Assembly (NCBI GenBank): GCA_964614535.1
Contig: CAZTOZ010000013.1
Location: forward strand, 31,067 to 95,066
Direction: 5' to 3'
DNA length: 64,000 bases
From: JALSHZ01 sp964614535
GTDB taxonomy: Bacteria > Pseudomonadota > Gammaproteobacteria > UWMA-0217
Shown: in pieces, positions 45,239-52,644 of the stretch
Layout of the letters: each line of letters starts with the position of its first letter
Numbering within the stretch: position 1 is the first letter of the stretch
Notes under the pieces: generated by a model
What the model was told of the DNA's origin: nothing
The model's input: the letters and a program-made list of their open reading frames with translations, nothing else
Database searches by the model: none
Position numbers and translations under genes: made by a program

Positions 45239-46636
45239 TCAGCCGTTTTTTTCGATCCAAGCGACCGCTTTTTTCAGCCGGCGCTGGGTGGCCTCGCGAC
45301 CGACCAGTTCGAGTGTCAGGCCGATATCGGGAGATTGGGTGCCACCGGTCAAGGCGACCCGCAATGGCATGCCGACCTGCCCCATCTTCAGGCCGTTGGC
45401 AGCGGCGAATTCGGCCACGAACCGCTGCAGCCCCCCCGCCTCCCATGGCTCGACCGAGTCGATGGCAATGGCAAGGCGGCGCAGAGTTTCCGCCGTTTCG
45501 GCGTTGAACTGCCTGCGTGCCGCCTTGTCGTCATACTGCTCGGGATCCTGGTAGAACCAGGTGGCGGCACGGGCCATGTCATTCAACGTCTTGCTGCGAT
45601 CGCGCAGCGCATCGACGACCCGCGCGAGCGGCGGGCCCTTGGCGATATCGACGTCGAGCTTCTCACGCAGACGGTCGGCCAACACGGCGGCATCCATCGT
45701 CTTGATGTACTGCTCATTGAGCCACAGCAGCTTGGAGGGATTGAAGGTGGAAGCGGCGCGGTTGACGCCTTCGAGCGAGAACAGCTCGATCATCTCCTCC
45801 CGGCTGAAGATCTCCTGGTCGCCATGGGACCAGCCGAGACGGACCAGATAGTTGACCAGCGCCTCCGGCAGATAACCCTCCGCCTTGTACTGCATGACGT
45901 TGACGGCACCGTGACGCTTGGAGAGACGTTTGCCATCCTCGCCAAGGATCATCGGGATGTGGGCATACCGGGGTGGCTCGGCGCCCAGCGCCCGCAGAAT
46001 ATTGATCTGCCGCGGGGTATTGTTGAGGTGATCGTCGCCGCGAATGACATGGGTGATCCCCATGTCGAGGTCGTCGACGACGACGGTGAGATTGTAGGTC
46101 GGCGTGCCGTCGGCGCGGGCGATGATGAGATCGTCGAGCTCGCGATTGTCGATCACCACCCTGCCCTTGACCAGATCGTCGATCTCGACGACGCCATCGA
46201 GCGGATTCTTGAAACGGACGACCGGCTGGACACCGGCTGGCGGCGTACCGGTGAAATCCCGGTAGCGGCCGTCGTAGCGGGGCTTCTCCTTGCGCGCCAT
46301 CTGCTCGGCCCGCAGCGCGTCCAGCTCCTCCTTGCTGCAATAGCAGTAGTAGGCCTGACCGCTGTCGAGCAACTGCTGGATCACCGCCTTGTAGCGGTCC
46401 ATCCGTTGCGTCTGAAAGTAAGGGCCCTCGTCGTAGTCCAGTCCGAGCCACGCCATGCCATCGAGAATCACCTGTACCGACTCATCGGTGGAACGCTCGC
46501 GGTCGGTGTCCTCGATCCGCAGAATGAACTGGCCGCCATGCTTGCGGGCATAGAGCCAGGAGAACAGCGCGGTGCGCGCGCCACCGATGTGGAGATAGCC
46601 GGTGGGACTGGGGGCGAAACGGGTACGAACGGTCAT
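45239..46636 (-). CDS. gltX: Glutamyl-tRNA synthetase
   Basis: Class Ib synthetase of 465 residues. It starts MTVRTRFAPSPTGYLHIGGARTALF, containing the HIGH-like motif. TDRERSTDESVQVILDGMAWLGLDYDEGPYFQTQR is the family signature, and the KMSKS equivalent is EDGKRLSKRHGAVNV. The ATG at 46636 is the canonical start; an in-frame upstream extension is unconserved. The downstream tRNA-Ala and tRNA-Glu genes lie on the same strand, an arrangement seen in other gammaproteobacteria. Confidence 0.97.
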   Translation of the reverse strand: MTVRTRFAPSPTGYLHIGGARTALFSWLYARKHGGQFILRIEDTDRERSTDESVQVILDGMAWLGLDYDEGPYFQTQRMDRYKAVIQQLLDSGQAYYCYCSKEELDALRAEQMARKEKPRYDGRYRDFTGTPPAGVQPVVRFKNPLDGVVEIDDLVKGRVVIDNRELDDLIIARADGTPTYNLTVVVDDLDMGITHVIRGDDHLNNTPRQINILRALGAEPPRYAHIPMILGEDGKRLSKRHGAVNVMQYKAEGYLPEALVNYLVRLGWSHGDQEIFSREEMIELFSLEGVNRAASTFNPSKLLWLNEQYIKTMDAAVLADRLREKLDVDIAKGPPLARVVDALRDRSKTLNDMARAATWFYQDPEQYDDKAARRQFNAETAETLRRLAIAIDSVEPWEAGGLQRFVAEFAAANGLKMGQVGMPLRVALTGGTQSPDIGLTLELVGREATQRRLKKAVAWIEKNG

Positions 46637-46679
46637 GGGCGGCTCGAAAGATTGCGAAGCGGGGATGGTAGCAAAGGCG

Positions 46680-47162
46680 TCAGAACGAATAAATTTGCAA
46701 TAGCAGCTGCACGACCAGCAGGGCAAACAGGCCAGCGAGCAGATCATCGACCATAATGCCGAAACCGCCGCCGATACGGCGGTCCAGCCAGCGGATCGGC
46801 CACGGCTTGACGATATCGAAGAGGCGGAACAGCACGAAGCCGATCAGCAACCACTGCCACTGCAACGGCACGGCGGCCATCGTGACCAGGTAGCCGACGA
46901 TCTCGTCCCAGACGATGCCGGGGTGGTCGTGCACGCCGAGCTCTGCAGCCGAACGGTCACAGAGCCAAACGCCGACGGCGAACAACACCGCCGTCAACAG
47001 CAGGTAGAGCGGCAGCGAGAGCCCGCCCATCAGCAGGACGAACGGAATGCCCACCAACGTCCCGAAGGTACCCGGCGCGAATGGCGCCAGACCAGCGCCG
47101 CCACCGAAGGCGAGCCAGTGGACCGGATGGGAGAAAACGACGGCGGCAGGGATTTTCTTCAT
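46680..47162 (-). CDS. pgpA: Phosphatidylglycerophosphatase A
   Basis: Inner-membrane lipid phosphatase of about 160 residues that makes phosphatidylglycerol from its phosphate. The conserved N-terminal segment is FGGGAGLAPFAPGTFGTLVGIP. HDHPGIVWDEIVGYLVTM and PWPIRWLDRRIGGGFGIMVDDLLAGLFALLVV carry the acidic residues. About four hydrophobic segments are visible. The ATG at 47162 lies eight bases after the thiL stop; an alternative at 47222 would overlap thiL. Confidence 0.93.
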   Translation of the reverse strand: MKKIPAAVVFSHPVHWLAFGGGAGLAPFAPGTFGTLVGIPFVLLMGGLSLPLYLLLTAVLFAVGVWLCDRSAAELGVHDHPGIVWDEIVGYLVTMAAVPLQWQWLLIGFVLFRLFDIVKPWPIRWLDRRIGGGFGIMVDDLLAGLFALLVVQLLLQIYSF

Positions 47163-47169
47163 TGCTGAT

Positions 47170-48138
47170 TCAAAAGTGTCGGTAGCCCCGCCGTGGTGGT
47201 TCGATGCCACGGCCGTGTTCATCGAGCAGGCGGATTCCGGTGGTTTGGACGACCCTCCCCACCCGCGTCAACGCACAGGGCAGATTGTCGGCAATGCCAT
47301 CGATCGTCACCCGTTGCGCGGGGTCGGCCGTGAAAATCAGTTCGTAGTCGTCGCCACCGGCCAGCGGCAGCGCCCACCCCTGCGCCACCACCCAGCGCCG
47401 CACCGGCGCGGACAGCGGCAGTTTCGGCAACTCGATCTCTGCGCCACAACCGCTGGCGGCAAGCAGATGCCCCAGATCGGCGACGAAGCCATCGGAGCAA
47501 TCGATCATCGCCCGGACGAACGGCGCCAGCGAACGGCCGGCGACGCAACGCGGGCTCGGCCGGTTGAGGCGCTCGACGCAGTGCTCGGCTTCGTCCGCCG
47601 GCAACAGGGCCGCCGCCGGATCGCCCTGCACCCGTTTCAGGCCCAGTGCCGCATCACCGAGCGAGCCGGTGACATAGACGTCGTCTCCGGGTCGAGCCCC
47701 CGCACGGCGCACCGCCGCGCCGCGATGCACCTGGCCGAGCGCCTGAATCGTCACCGCCAACTCGCCCCGTGTGGTGTCACCACCGACCAGCACGATGCCG
47801 GCAGCGGTCTCCAGCGCCGCCAGGCCGGCAGAAAACGCATCCAACCATGCGACGTCGACCCGAGGCAGCGTGAGCGCCAGCGTATACCAGCGGGGCGCCG
47901 CCCCCATGGCCGCCAGATCGCTGAGGCTGACGGCCAGCGCCTTGTGGCCGATATCCCGGGGCGGGGTGCCAGCCGGAAAGTGGACGCCCTCGATCAATGT
48001 ATCGGTGGTCACCACCAGTTGATGACCAGCCGCCAGCGCCAGTACGGCGGCATCGTCGCCGACGCCGACGACCACCCCGGATCCGACGGCGGGACGATGG
48101 AAGAACCGCTCGATGAGATCGAACTCCCCCAGCGTCAT
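47170..48138 (-). CDS. thiL: Thiamine-monophosphate kinase ThiL
   Basis: ATP-dependent kinase of 322 residues producing thiamine pyrophosphate, of the AIR-synthase-like fold. Motifs are GEFDLIERFF, VGVGDDAAVLAL, TTDTLIEGVHFPAGTPPRDIGHKALAVSLSDLAAMGAAPRW and MIDCSDGFVADLGHLLAASGCGAEIE. The start overlaps the nusB stop as ATGA. The order ribH-nusB-thiL-pgpA is the same as in E. coli. Confidence 0.96.
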   Translation of the reverse strand: MTLGEFDLIERFFHRPAVGSGVVVGVGDDAAVLALAAGHQLVVTTDTLIEGVHFPAGTPPRDIGHKALAVSLSDLAAMGAAPRWYTLALTLPRVDVAWLDAFSAGLAALETAAGIVLVGGDTTRGELAVTIQALGQVHRGAAVRRAGARPGDDVYVTGSLGDAALGLKRVQGDPAAALLPADEAEHCVERLNRPSPRCVAGRSLAPFVRAMIDCSDGFVADLGHLLAASGCGAEIELPKLPLSAPVRRWVVAQGWALPLAGGDDYELIFTADPAQRVTIDGIADNLPCALTRVGRVVQTTGIRLLDEHGRGIEPPRRGYRHF

Positions 48139-48590
48139 CCGGTGCCTTTCGTCGCCGCTCTCTCCTGCGGACGGAAGGTCGGCACCAGCTTGTCGACGAC
48201 GCCGTTGACCATCTTGTAGGCATCGCTGGGACCAAACTTCTTGGTCAGCATCACCGCCTCGTTGATGACCACCTTGAAAGGCACCGAGGGCTCGTTGGCC
48301 ATCTCCCAGGCCGCAATCCGCAATACCGCATGGGCGACAGGATCGAGCGTCTCGATCCCACGCACGATATGAGGCGCGAGATAGCCGTCGAGTTCACCGC
48401 TGTGGTCGATGACGGCCCGGACCAGATGGCAGAAATAGTCGGGATCGGCCTTGGGGTAGTCGATGTCGTCCTCGAACTGACGACAGATCTGGCTTGCCGG
48501 CTGCCCGGTCATGTGCCACTGGTAGAGCGCCTGCATCGCCAGTCGGCGCGCCATGCTGCGGCGCTGCCGCTCCCGCCGCGCTCTATCCAT
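48135..48590 (-). CDS. nusB: Transcription antitermination factor NusB
   Basis: All-helical RNA-binding protein of 151 residues acting with NusE (S10) at boxA in rRNA operons. It shows ARRLAMQALYQWHMTGQPASQI near the N-terminus and WEMANEPSVPFKVVINEAVMLTKKFGPSDAYKMVNGVVDKL near the C-terminus, the family core. Its start lies inside the last codons of ribH (8-base overlap). Confidence 0.95.
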   Translation of the reverse strand: MDRARRERQRRSMARRLAMQALYQWHMTGQPASQICRQFEDDIDYPKADPDYFCHLVRAVIDHSGELDGYLAPHIVRGIETLDPVAHAVLRIAAWEMANEPSVPFKVVINEAVMLTKKFGPSDAYKMVNGVVDKLVPTFRPQERAATKGTG

Positions 48591-49059
48591 TGAGTTTCTT
48601 GAGCAGGCTCACCATCTCGATGGCGCCGGCCGCCGCCTCCGCGCCCTTGTTGCCCGCCTTGGTGCCAGCCCGTTCGATGGCCTGCTCGATGGTATTGGTG
48701 GTCAGAATCGCATTGATGACTGGCAGCCCGAACTCCAGCGAGACCTGGGCCAGCCCTTTGGAGCTTTCGTTCGCAACGAGGTCGAAATGGGGGGTGGCAC
48801 CACGGATCACGGCACCCAGGGCGACGATGGCATCGTATTTACCGGACTTGGCCATGGCACTTGCCGCCAGCGGAATCTCCAGCGCGCCAGGCACGTAGAC
48901 GAGGTCGTAGCTGGCGTCGGAACCGAGCTGGCGGTTGAGAGTGTCCCTGGCGCCTTCGACGAGGCTCTGAACGATGAAGCTGTTGAATCTGGAGGCGATG
49001 AGGCCGATGCTGGCCCGCTCGAGACGGAAATCGCCTTCGATGATGTTGATGTCTGCCAT
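48583..49059 (-). CDS. ribH: 6,7-dimethyl-8-ribityllumazine synthase
   Basis: Penultimate enzyme of riboflavin synthesis, 158 residues. It shows IGLIASRFNSFIVQSLVEGARDTL, YVPGALEIPLAASAMAKSGKYDAIVALGAVIRGATPHFD (substrate loop and catalytic His) and GLPVINAILTTNTIEQAIERAG. It is called ribE in E. coli nomenclature. It heads the nusB-thiL-pgpA operon. The preceding 74 bases carry a hairpin next to the start codon; the EPS operon ends just upstream on the same strand. Confidence 0.96.
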   Translation of the reverse strand: MADINIIEGDFRLERASIGLIASRFNSFIVQSLVEGARDTLNRQLGSDASYDLVYVPGALEIPLAASAMAKSGKYDAIVALGAVIRGATPHFDLVANESSKGLAQVSLEFGLPVINAILTTNTIEQAIERAGTKAGNKGAEAAAGAIEMVSLLKKLNG

Positions 49060-49065
49060 GGTGTC

Positions 49066-49092
49066 GCTTTCCCGTTGAAACAGCGGGAAAGC
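49066..49092 (-). promoter_or_regulatory. Perfect inverted repeat in the ribH leader
   Basis: GCTTTCCCG and CGGGAAAGC are perfect nine-base arms around a nine-base loop (49075-49083). On the minus-strand mRNA the second arm includes GGGA, the only Shine-Dalgarno-like element, and ends six bases before the ribH ATG. Folding could hide the ribosome-binding site. No FMN riboswitch motif is visible. It could alternatively end EPS-operon transcription, but no T-run follows. Confidence 0.5.
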
Positions 49093-49133
49093 CTATCACA
49101 ACTGACGAGCCGGACTCACCCGGCAAGTGCCAG

Positions 49134-50411
49134 TCAGTTGGCGAAGAAGCGCTGTTGTGGCGCCATCGCCGTCACATTGCCGGACGGCTGCTCCTTGTTG
49201 GCCTTTTCAAAGCGCAGCGCATAACGACCGACTTCGATGACGTCGCCATCCTCCAGCAGCTTGGAGTCGATCTTCTCACCATTGACCAGCGTACCATTGG
49301 TGCTGTTGAGATCCTCGATCAAATAGCCCTCGGGCGTTTTCAGCATCTGGAAGTGCTTGCCGCTGACCGACTTCTGATCGATCTTGATATCGCAGAGGTG
49401 GCTGCGACCGACGAGTACGCGATCCTGCCCGAGCGGTTCCACCGACAGCAGGGTGCCGTGTTTGAAAACCTGCAGCTGATACTCCGAGTCGGTCTCCCGC
49501 CCTTCGTTGCGGTAGCTGGTGCGGGCCGCATAGGGATCCCACTGCAGATCCTCGATGGCGGAGGCCAGATCTTCCTTGGTGACCTTGTCGTGATCGCGTG
49601 AATAGGCCGTCAACAGAGCAGTGTCACACAACGTATTGATGAGCCGCGGAATCCCGCCAGTGTATTCGATGATGGTATTGAGCAACTCATCGGGAAAGAG
49701 GTCGCTGGGCAGTTCGATATCGTCATCGTTGGAGCGATAGGTGAGCAGCTTCTCGCCGGGCGGCACCGGCGTGAACTTGGCGGCCGAGGCCGTCGCCAGA
49801 CGAAAGCGGATATAGGAGCGCACCTCGTCGAAACCCAGGCCGTCGAGATGAAACCGCAGCCGAATGCGCTGGAACAGCTGCTCCATGCTGGGACGCGCCA
49901 GAATCCGGCGCAGCTCCGGCTGGCCCACGAGGAAGATGTTGAGCAGCTTCTCGCGATTGGAGTCGAACCCCGACAGCAGGCGGATCTCCTCCAGCACGCG
50001 TTCATCGAGGTTCTGGGCTTCATCGATGATCACGACCACCGTTTCGCCCTCTTCGTATTTGCGCTGCAGAAAGTGGTTGAGCATGCTCAGCAGCTCCACC
50101 TTCGACTGGGTGTGGAACGGATTGACGCCCAACTGGTCGAGCAGCGCCTGTATGAACTCCACCTCGTTGAGCTGGGTCTGATGGATCTTGGCCACCGTCA
50201 GCTTGGAGCCCGCCTCCTCCAGCATCTTCTGGATCAACGTGGTCTTGCCGGTGCCGATCTCCCCGGTGATGACGATGAAGCTGTCGCGGCTCCACAGCAC
50301 GTAGTCCATGTAGTTCTTGGCCGTCGTGTGCGCCAGACTCGGATAGAAGAACTTGGAGTCCGGCGACAGGCGGAACGGATCGGATTCGAGATTGAAGTGC
50401 TCTAGATACAT
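49134..50411 (-). CDS. ExeA/GspA-type AAA ATPase with C-terminal FHA domain (EPS locus)
   Basis: Product of 425 residues. It starts MYLEHFNLESDPFRLSPDSKFFYPS, the hallmark of ATPases in exosortase-associated polysaccharide loci and of ExeA. Walker A is GEIGTGKTTL (residues 50-57), Walker B VVVIIDEAQNLD (D130/E131), and a sensor/lid region follows (TGGIPRLINTLCDTALLTAY). Residues about 313-403 form an FHA domain (VLVGRSHLCDIKI, SVSGKHF, IEDLNSTNGTLVNGEKI), which normally binds phosphothreonine peptides. No membrane segment is visible. It is the last gene of the five-gene EPS export operon, two bases after the beta-barrel gene. Standard relatives lack the FHA domain. Confidence 0.85.
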   Translation of the reverse strand: MYLEHFNLESDPFRLSPDSKFFYPSLAHTTAKNYMDYVLWSRDSFIVITGEIGTGKTTLIQKMLEEAGSKLTVAKIHQTQLNEVEFIQALLDQLGVNPFHTQSKVELLSMLNHFLQRKYEEGETVVVIIDEAQNLDERVLEEIRLLSGFDSNREKLLNIFLVGQPELRRILARPSMEQLFQRIRLRFHLDGLGFDEVRSYIRFRLATASAAKFTPVPPGEKLLTYRSNDDDIELPSDLFPDELLNTIIEYTGGIPRLINTLCDTALLTAYSRDHDKVTKEDLASAIEDLQWDPYAARTSYRNEGRETDSEYQLQVFKHGTLLSVEPLGQDRVLVGRSHLCDIKIDQKSVSGKHFQMLKTPEGYLIEDLNSTNGTLVNGEKIDSKLLEDGDVIEVGRYALRFEKANKEQPSGNVTAMAPQQRFFAN

Positions 50412-50413
50412 AG

Positions 50414-51760
50414 TCAGAACTGCTTGGATTGCCCCTTGTACTCCACCGTCAGATACAACACGTTGTCTTCGTACTTCTGTGTCAACTTGTTGGTCTCCGG
50501 ATCGCGGATATCGCTGTCATTGTCCACCTTGTAGGCGCCGGCGACGACATTCAAGCTCTCAGTGACAGCATAGCTGACACCGAAACTGGGGGAACGGGTC
50601 TCAGCAAAGCCGTTGTCCTTGTTGGGAAACTCCGTGCGTGACTGATAGTAGTCCAACCACAACGTCATACGCTCGGAGACGAGATAGCTCAAGCCGATGC
50701 CGCCCCCCTTCTCTTCCCCGTCCGCGGCGGCATCGAGCTGGTAACTGTTCTTGCCCATGAACGCGCTCATGGTGACGCCGATGCGCGAACCGTTGTAGGC
50801 ATACGACACGTCGCCACGCTCGGTTTCATAGGCGCCGATGCCAACGATCTTCCCGGGGTCGATGGTCCGTGTCTCGCTGACGTCGAGCAAGCGAGAGTAG
50901 AACGGGTCGTAGGCATCCATCGCCGGATCGGTGAACTTGCTGGAGTAGCTGATACTCCAGCCATGGAACGCATCCTTGTGGCTCGTCACCTTCAACGCAT
51001 AGGCGGCGGTCGAATCACTGGCGCCGACCTCGTGATCGACATAGTTTGCCCCAACCCGAAGATCGAGCACACCAAACGGCATCTCGCGGTTGTAACGCCC
51101 GAGAATGGAGATGAGGTCGTAGTCGGTCAGATACTCCTCTTCGAACTTGACCGACGAGAGGCTGCCCTCGATCCCCGCGCTGCTGTATTCGTTGAGCGCC
51201 CGCGTCAACACGCCGGTGGCGATCAGGCGCTGGTTGTCCCGGTCTGACTCGGAGTAGTAGACATCGGCGATACGCAATTTGGCCAGGCCATCGTAGAGCC
51301 CCCGGGCAAAAACGAAGTCCGGCCCCGTGGCCAATACGTTGAAGATCTCCCGGTTGTCGGGGGTATCACCCGCCGTGGTATTGATCCGCTGGGCATAGGC
51401 ATAGTCTTCCACCGCCCACGACAGGCGGTTGGGCTGAATCGTCCAGTCCAGCGCCACCTCGACGGTCGGCAACAACTGGGAACTGAACGTGTTGCGACTA
51501 TAGGATTCATGGACCAGCAATACATCCGCCTTGGCCTTCAGATCGGTCGTATCCTCCTTGAAGACGAAGCCGAAATAGGGCCGCATCACCGTGTCCTCGA
51601 TCTCCTGATCGGGATCATCGATCCGGTTGGCATTGGAGTGTCTCTCCGTCGTGATGCCGAGCCGTGGCTGAAACTCCTTGGCCGAAACACCCGAGGAGGC
51701 GAGAAGACAGCCCATGACTGTCAGTGGAAGCAGATAACGGCAAGGAGAATCCATGATCAT
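50414..51760 (-). CDS. Predicted outer-membrane beta-barrel protein of the EPS export operon
   Basis: Product of 448 residues with a signal peptide (YLLPLTVMGCLLASSGVSAKEF, likely cut after SAK or SA). The mature part consists of alternating amphipathic strands with frequent aromatic residues at strand ends (GIGLSYLVSERMTLWLDYYQSRTEF, SPSFGVSYAVTESLNVVAGAYKV). It ends NVLYLTVEYKGQSKQF, with phenylalanine last, the usual barrel-insertion signal. Position and size match the barrel proteins found between kinase and ATPase genes in exosortase-type polysaccharide loci. It may form the outer-membrane outlet or modify export. The name rests on architecture and context only. Confidence 0.72.
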   Translation of the reverse strand: MIMDSPCRYLLPLTVMGCLLASSGVSAKEFQPRLGITTERHSNANRIDDPDQEIEDTVMRPYFGFVFKEDTTDLKAKADVLLVHESYSRNTFSSQLLPTVEVALDWTIQPNRLSWAVEDYAYAQRINTTAGDTPDNREIFNVLATGPDFVFARGLYDGLAKLRIADVYYSESDRDNQRLIATGVLTRALNEYSSAGIEGSLSSVKFEEEYLTDYDLISILGRYNREMPFGVLDLRVGANYVDHEVGASDSTAAYALKVTSHKDAFHGWSISYSSKFTDPAMDAYDPFYSRLLDVSETRTIDPGKIVGIGAYETERGDVSYAYNGSRIGVTMSAFMGKNSYQLDAAADGEEKGGGIGLSYLVSERMTLWLDYYQSRTEFPNKDNGFAETRSPSFGVSYAVTESLNVVAGAYKVDNDSDIRDPETNKLTQKYEDNVLYLTVEYKGQSKQF

Positions 51761-51763
51761 GCC

Positions 51764-52630
51764 CTATTTGGCCATGCCGGCGAGAAACCCCGGCATCCTC
51801 GGCAAACCACCGAGTACGACGCCGAGAAACTTCTCCGGATCGAGCTTGGCGATGGACTTGCGAATACGCCCCTCGGATACCTTGCCGTAAGGCACATACA
51901 ACACGGTGAAATCGGCATATTCGTTCAGCAGCTCGACATCGGCCACCTTGTCCACCGGTGGCGCGTCGAGAATCGTGAAGCGTTCCCGCGGGTAACGGCG
52001 GGTGATGTCCTTGACCAGAATCCGCATCCGCGTCGAACGGATGAAATCGAACCCCGGAGTATCGAACTTGCCGAACGGGATGATCCGCATCCGCGGCACG
52101 CCGGTTGGCTGGATCACGTCCTTGGCGGTCATGACGTCACTGGAGACGAAGTCCGCCAGCCCGGCCACATTCTCCGCATCCCCCCACAGCCGCCCCTTCG
52201 ACGGCTGCAGCTCCACCAACAGCGAAGTACGATTCTCGTCGCGGGCGAACACCGCCGCAAGGTTGCGTGCAAAATAGGGCGGCTGCTCCTCGCCGCTGAC
52301 CGAGGTCACCAGCACCGTGGCACCCAGACCGGGACGACGCAGCGTAATCCGGTTGCGCAGGTCCTCCAGCAGCAGCTCAGTATCCTCGTTGACCTCGTCG
52401 CCCTCGGGAATCAGGTGATTCTCCAACAACTGTTCGCGGGTGAAGACGAACGGCTGGTACATCCGGCCGATCTGTTCGCGCGCTTCGACGCTGCGGACGA
52501 TGATTCCATCTTCGTATTCGAAGCGGCGCTGCCGCATCGTGTTGTCGTGACGCGTATCGACAATGGCGCCATCGCCACCCCCGCCGGGCCCCGTAACCTT
52601 CTTCAGTGCGCGTCCAAACGAATCCGACAT
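51764..52630 (-). CDS. Tyrosine-autokinase-fold protein with degenerate ATP site (probable pseudokinase)
   Basis: Product of 288 residues resembling the cytoplasmic BY-kinase (CpsD/Wzc-type, exosortase-associated) proteins encoded beside co-polymerases. The colinear match runs from VLVTSVSG (normally the Walker A strand) through SLLVELQ (normally VDAD) to FTILDAPPV (Walker B, D222). The Walker A loop reads GEEQPPYF at residues 113-120 where active kinases have GEGKT, so the lysine and Thr/Ser are missing. The Walker A' aspartate is also missing. No tyrosine-rich tail is present; the protein ends GFLAGMAK. It probably does not hydrolyse ATP and may act as a structural or regulatory partner of the co-polymerase encoded 14 bases upstream. 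Confidence 0.78.
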   Translation of the reverse strand: MSDSFGRALKKVTGPGGGGDGAIVDTRHDNTMRQRRFEYEDGIIVRSVEAREQIGRMYQPFVFTREQLLENHLIPEGDEVNEDTELLLEDLRNRITLRRPGLGATVLVTSVSGEEQPPYFARNLAAVFARDENRTSLLVELQPSKGRLWGDAENVAGLADFVSSDVMTAKDVIQPTGVPRMRIIPFGKFDTPGFDFIRSTRMRILVKDITRRYPRERFTILDAPPVDKVADVELLNEYADFTVLYVPYGKVSEGRIRKSIAKLDPEKFLGVVLGGLPRMPGFLAGMAK

Positions 52631-52644
52631 GATTCAACCACCCG

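Noticed and set aside
49060..49133. FMN riboswitch upstream of ribH
   Set aside because: The leader is only 74 bases and lacks the conserved RFN-element blocks; only a simple hairpin is present.
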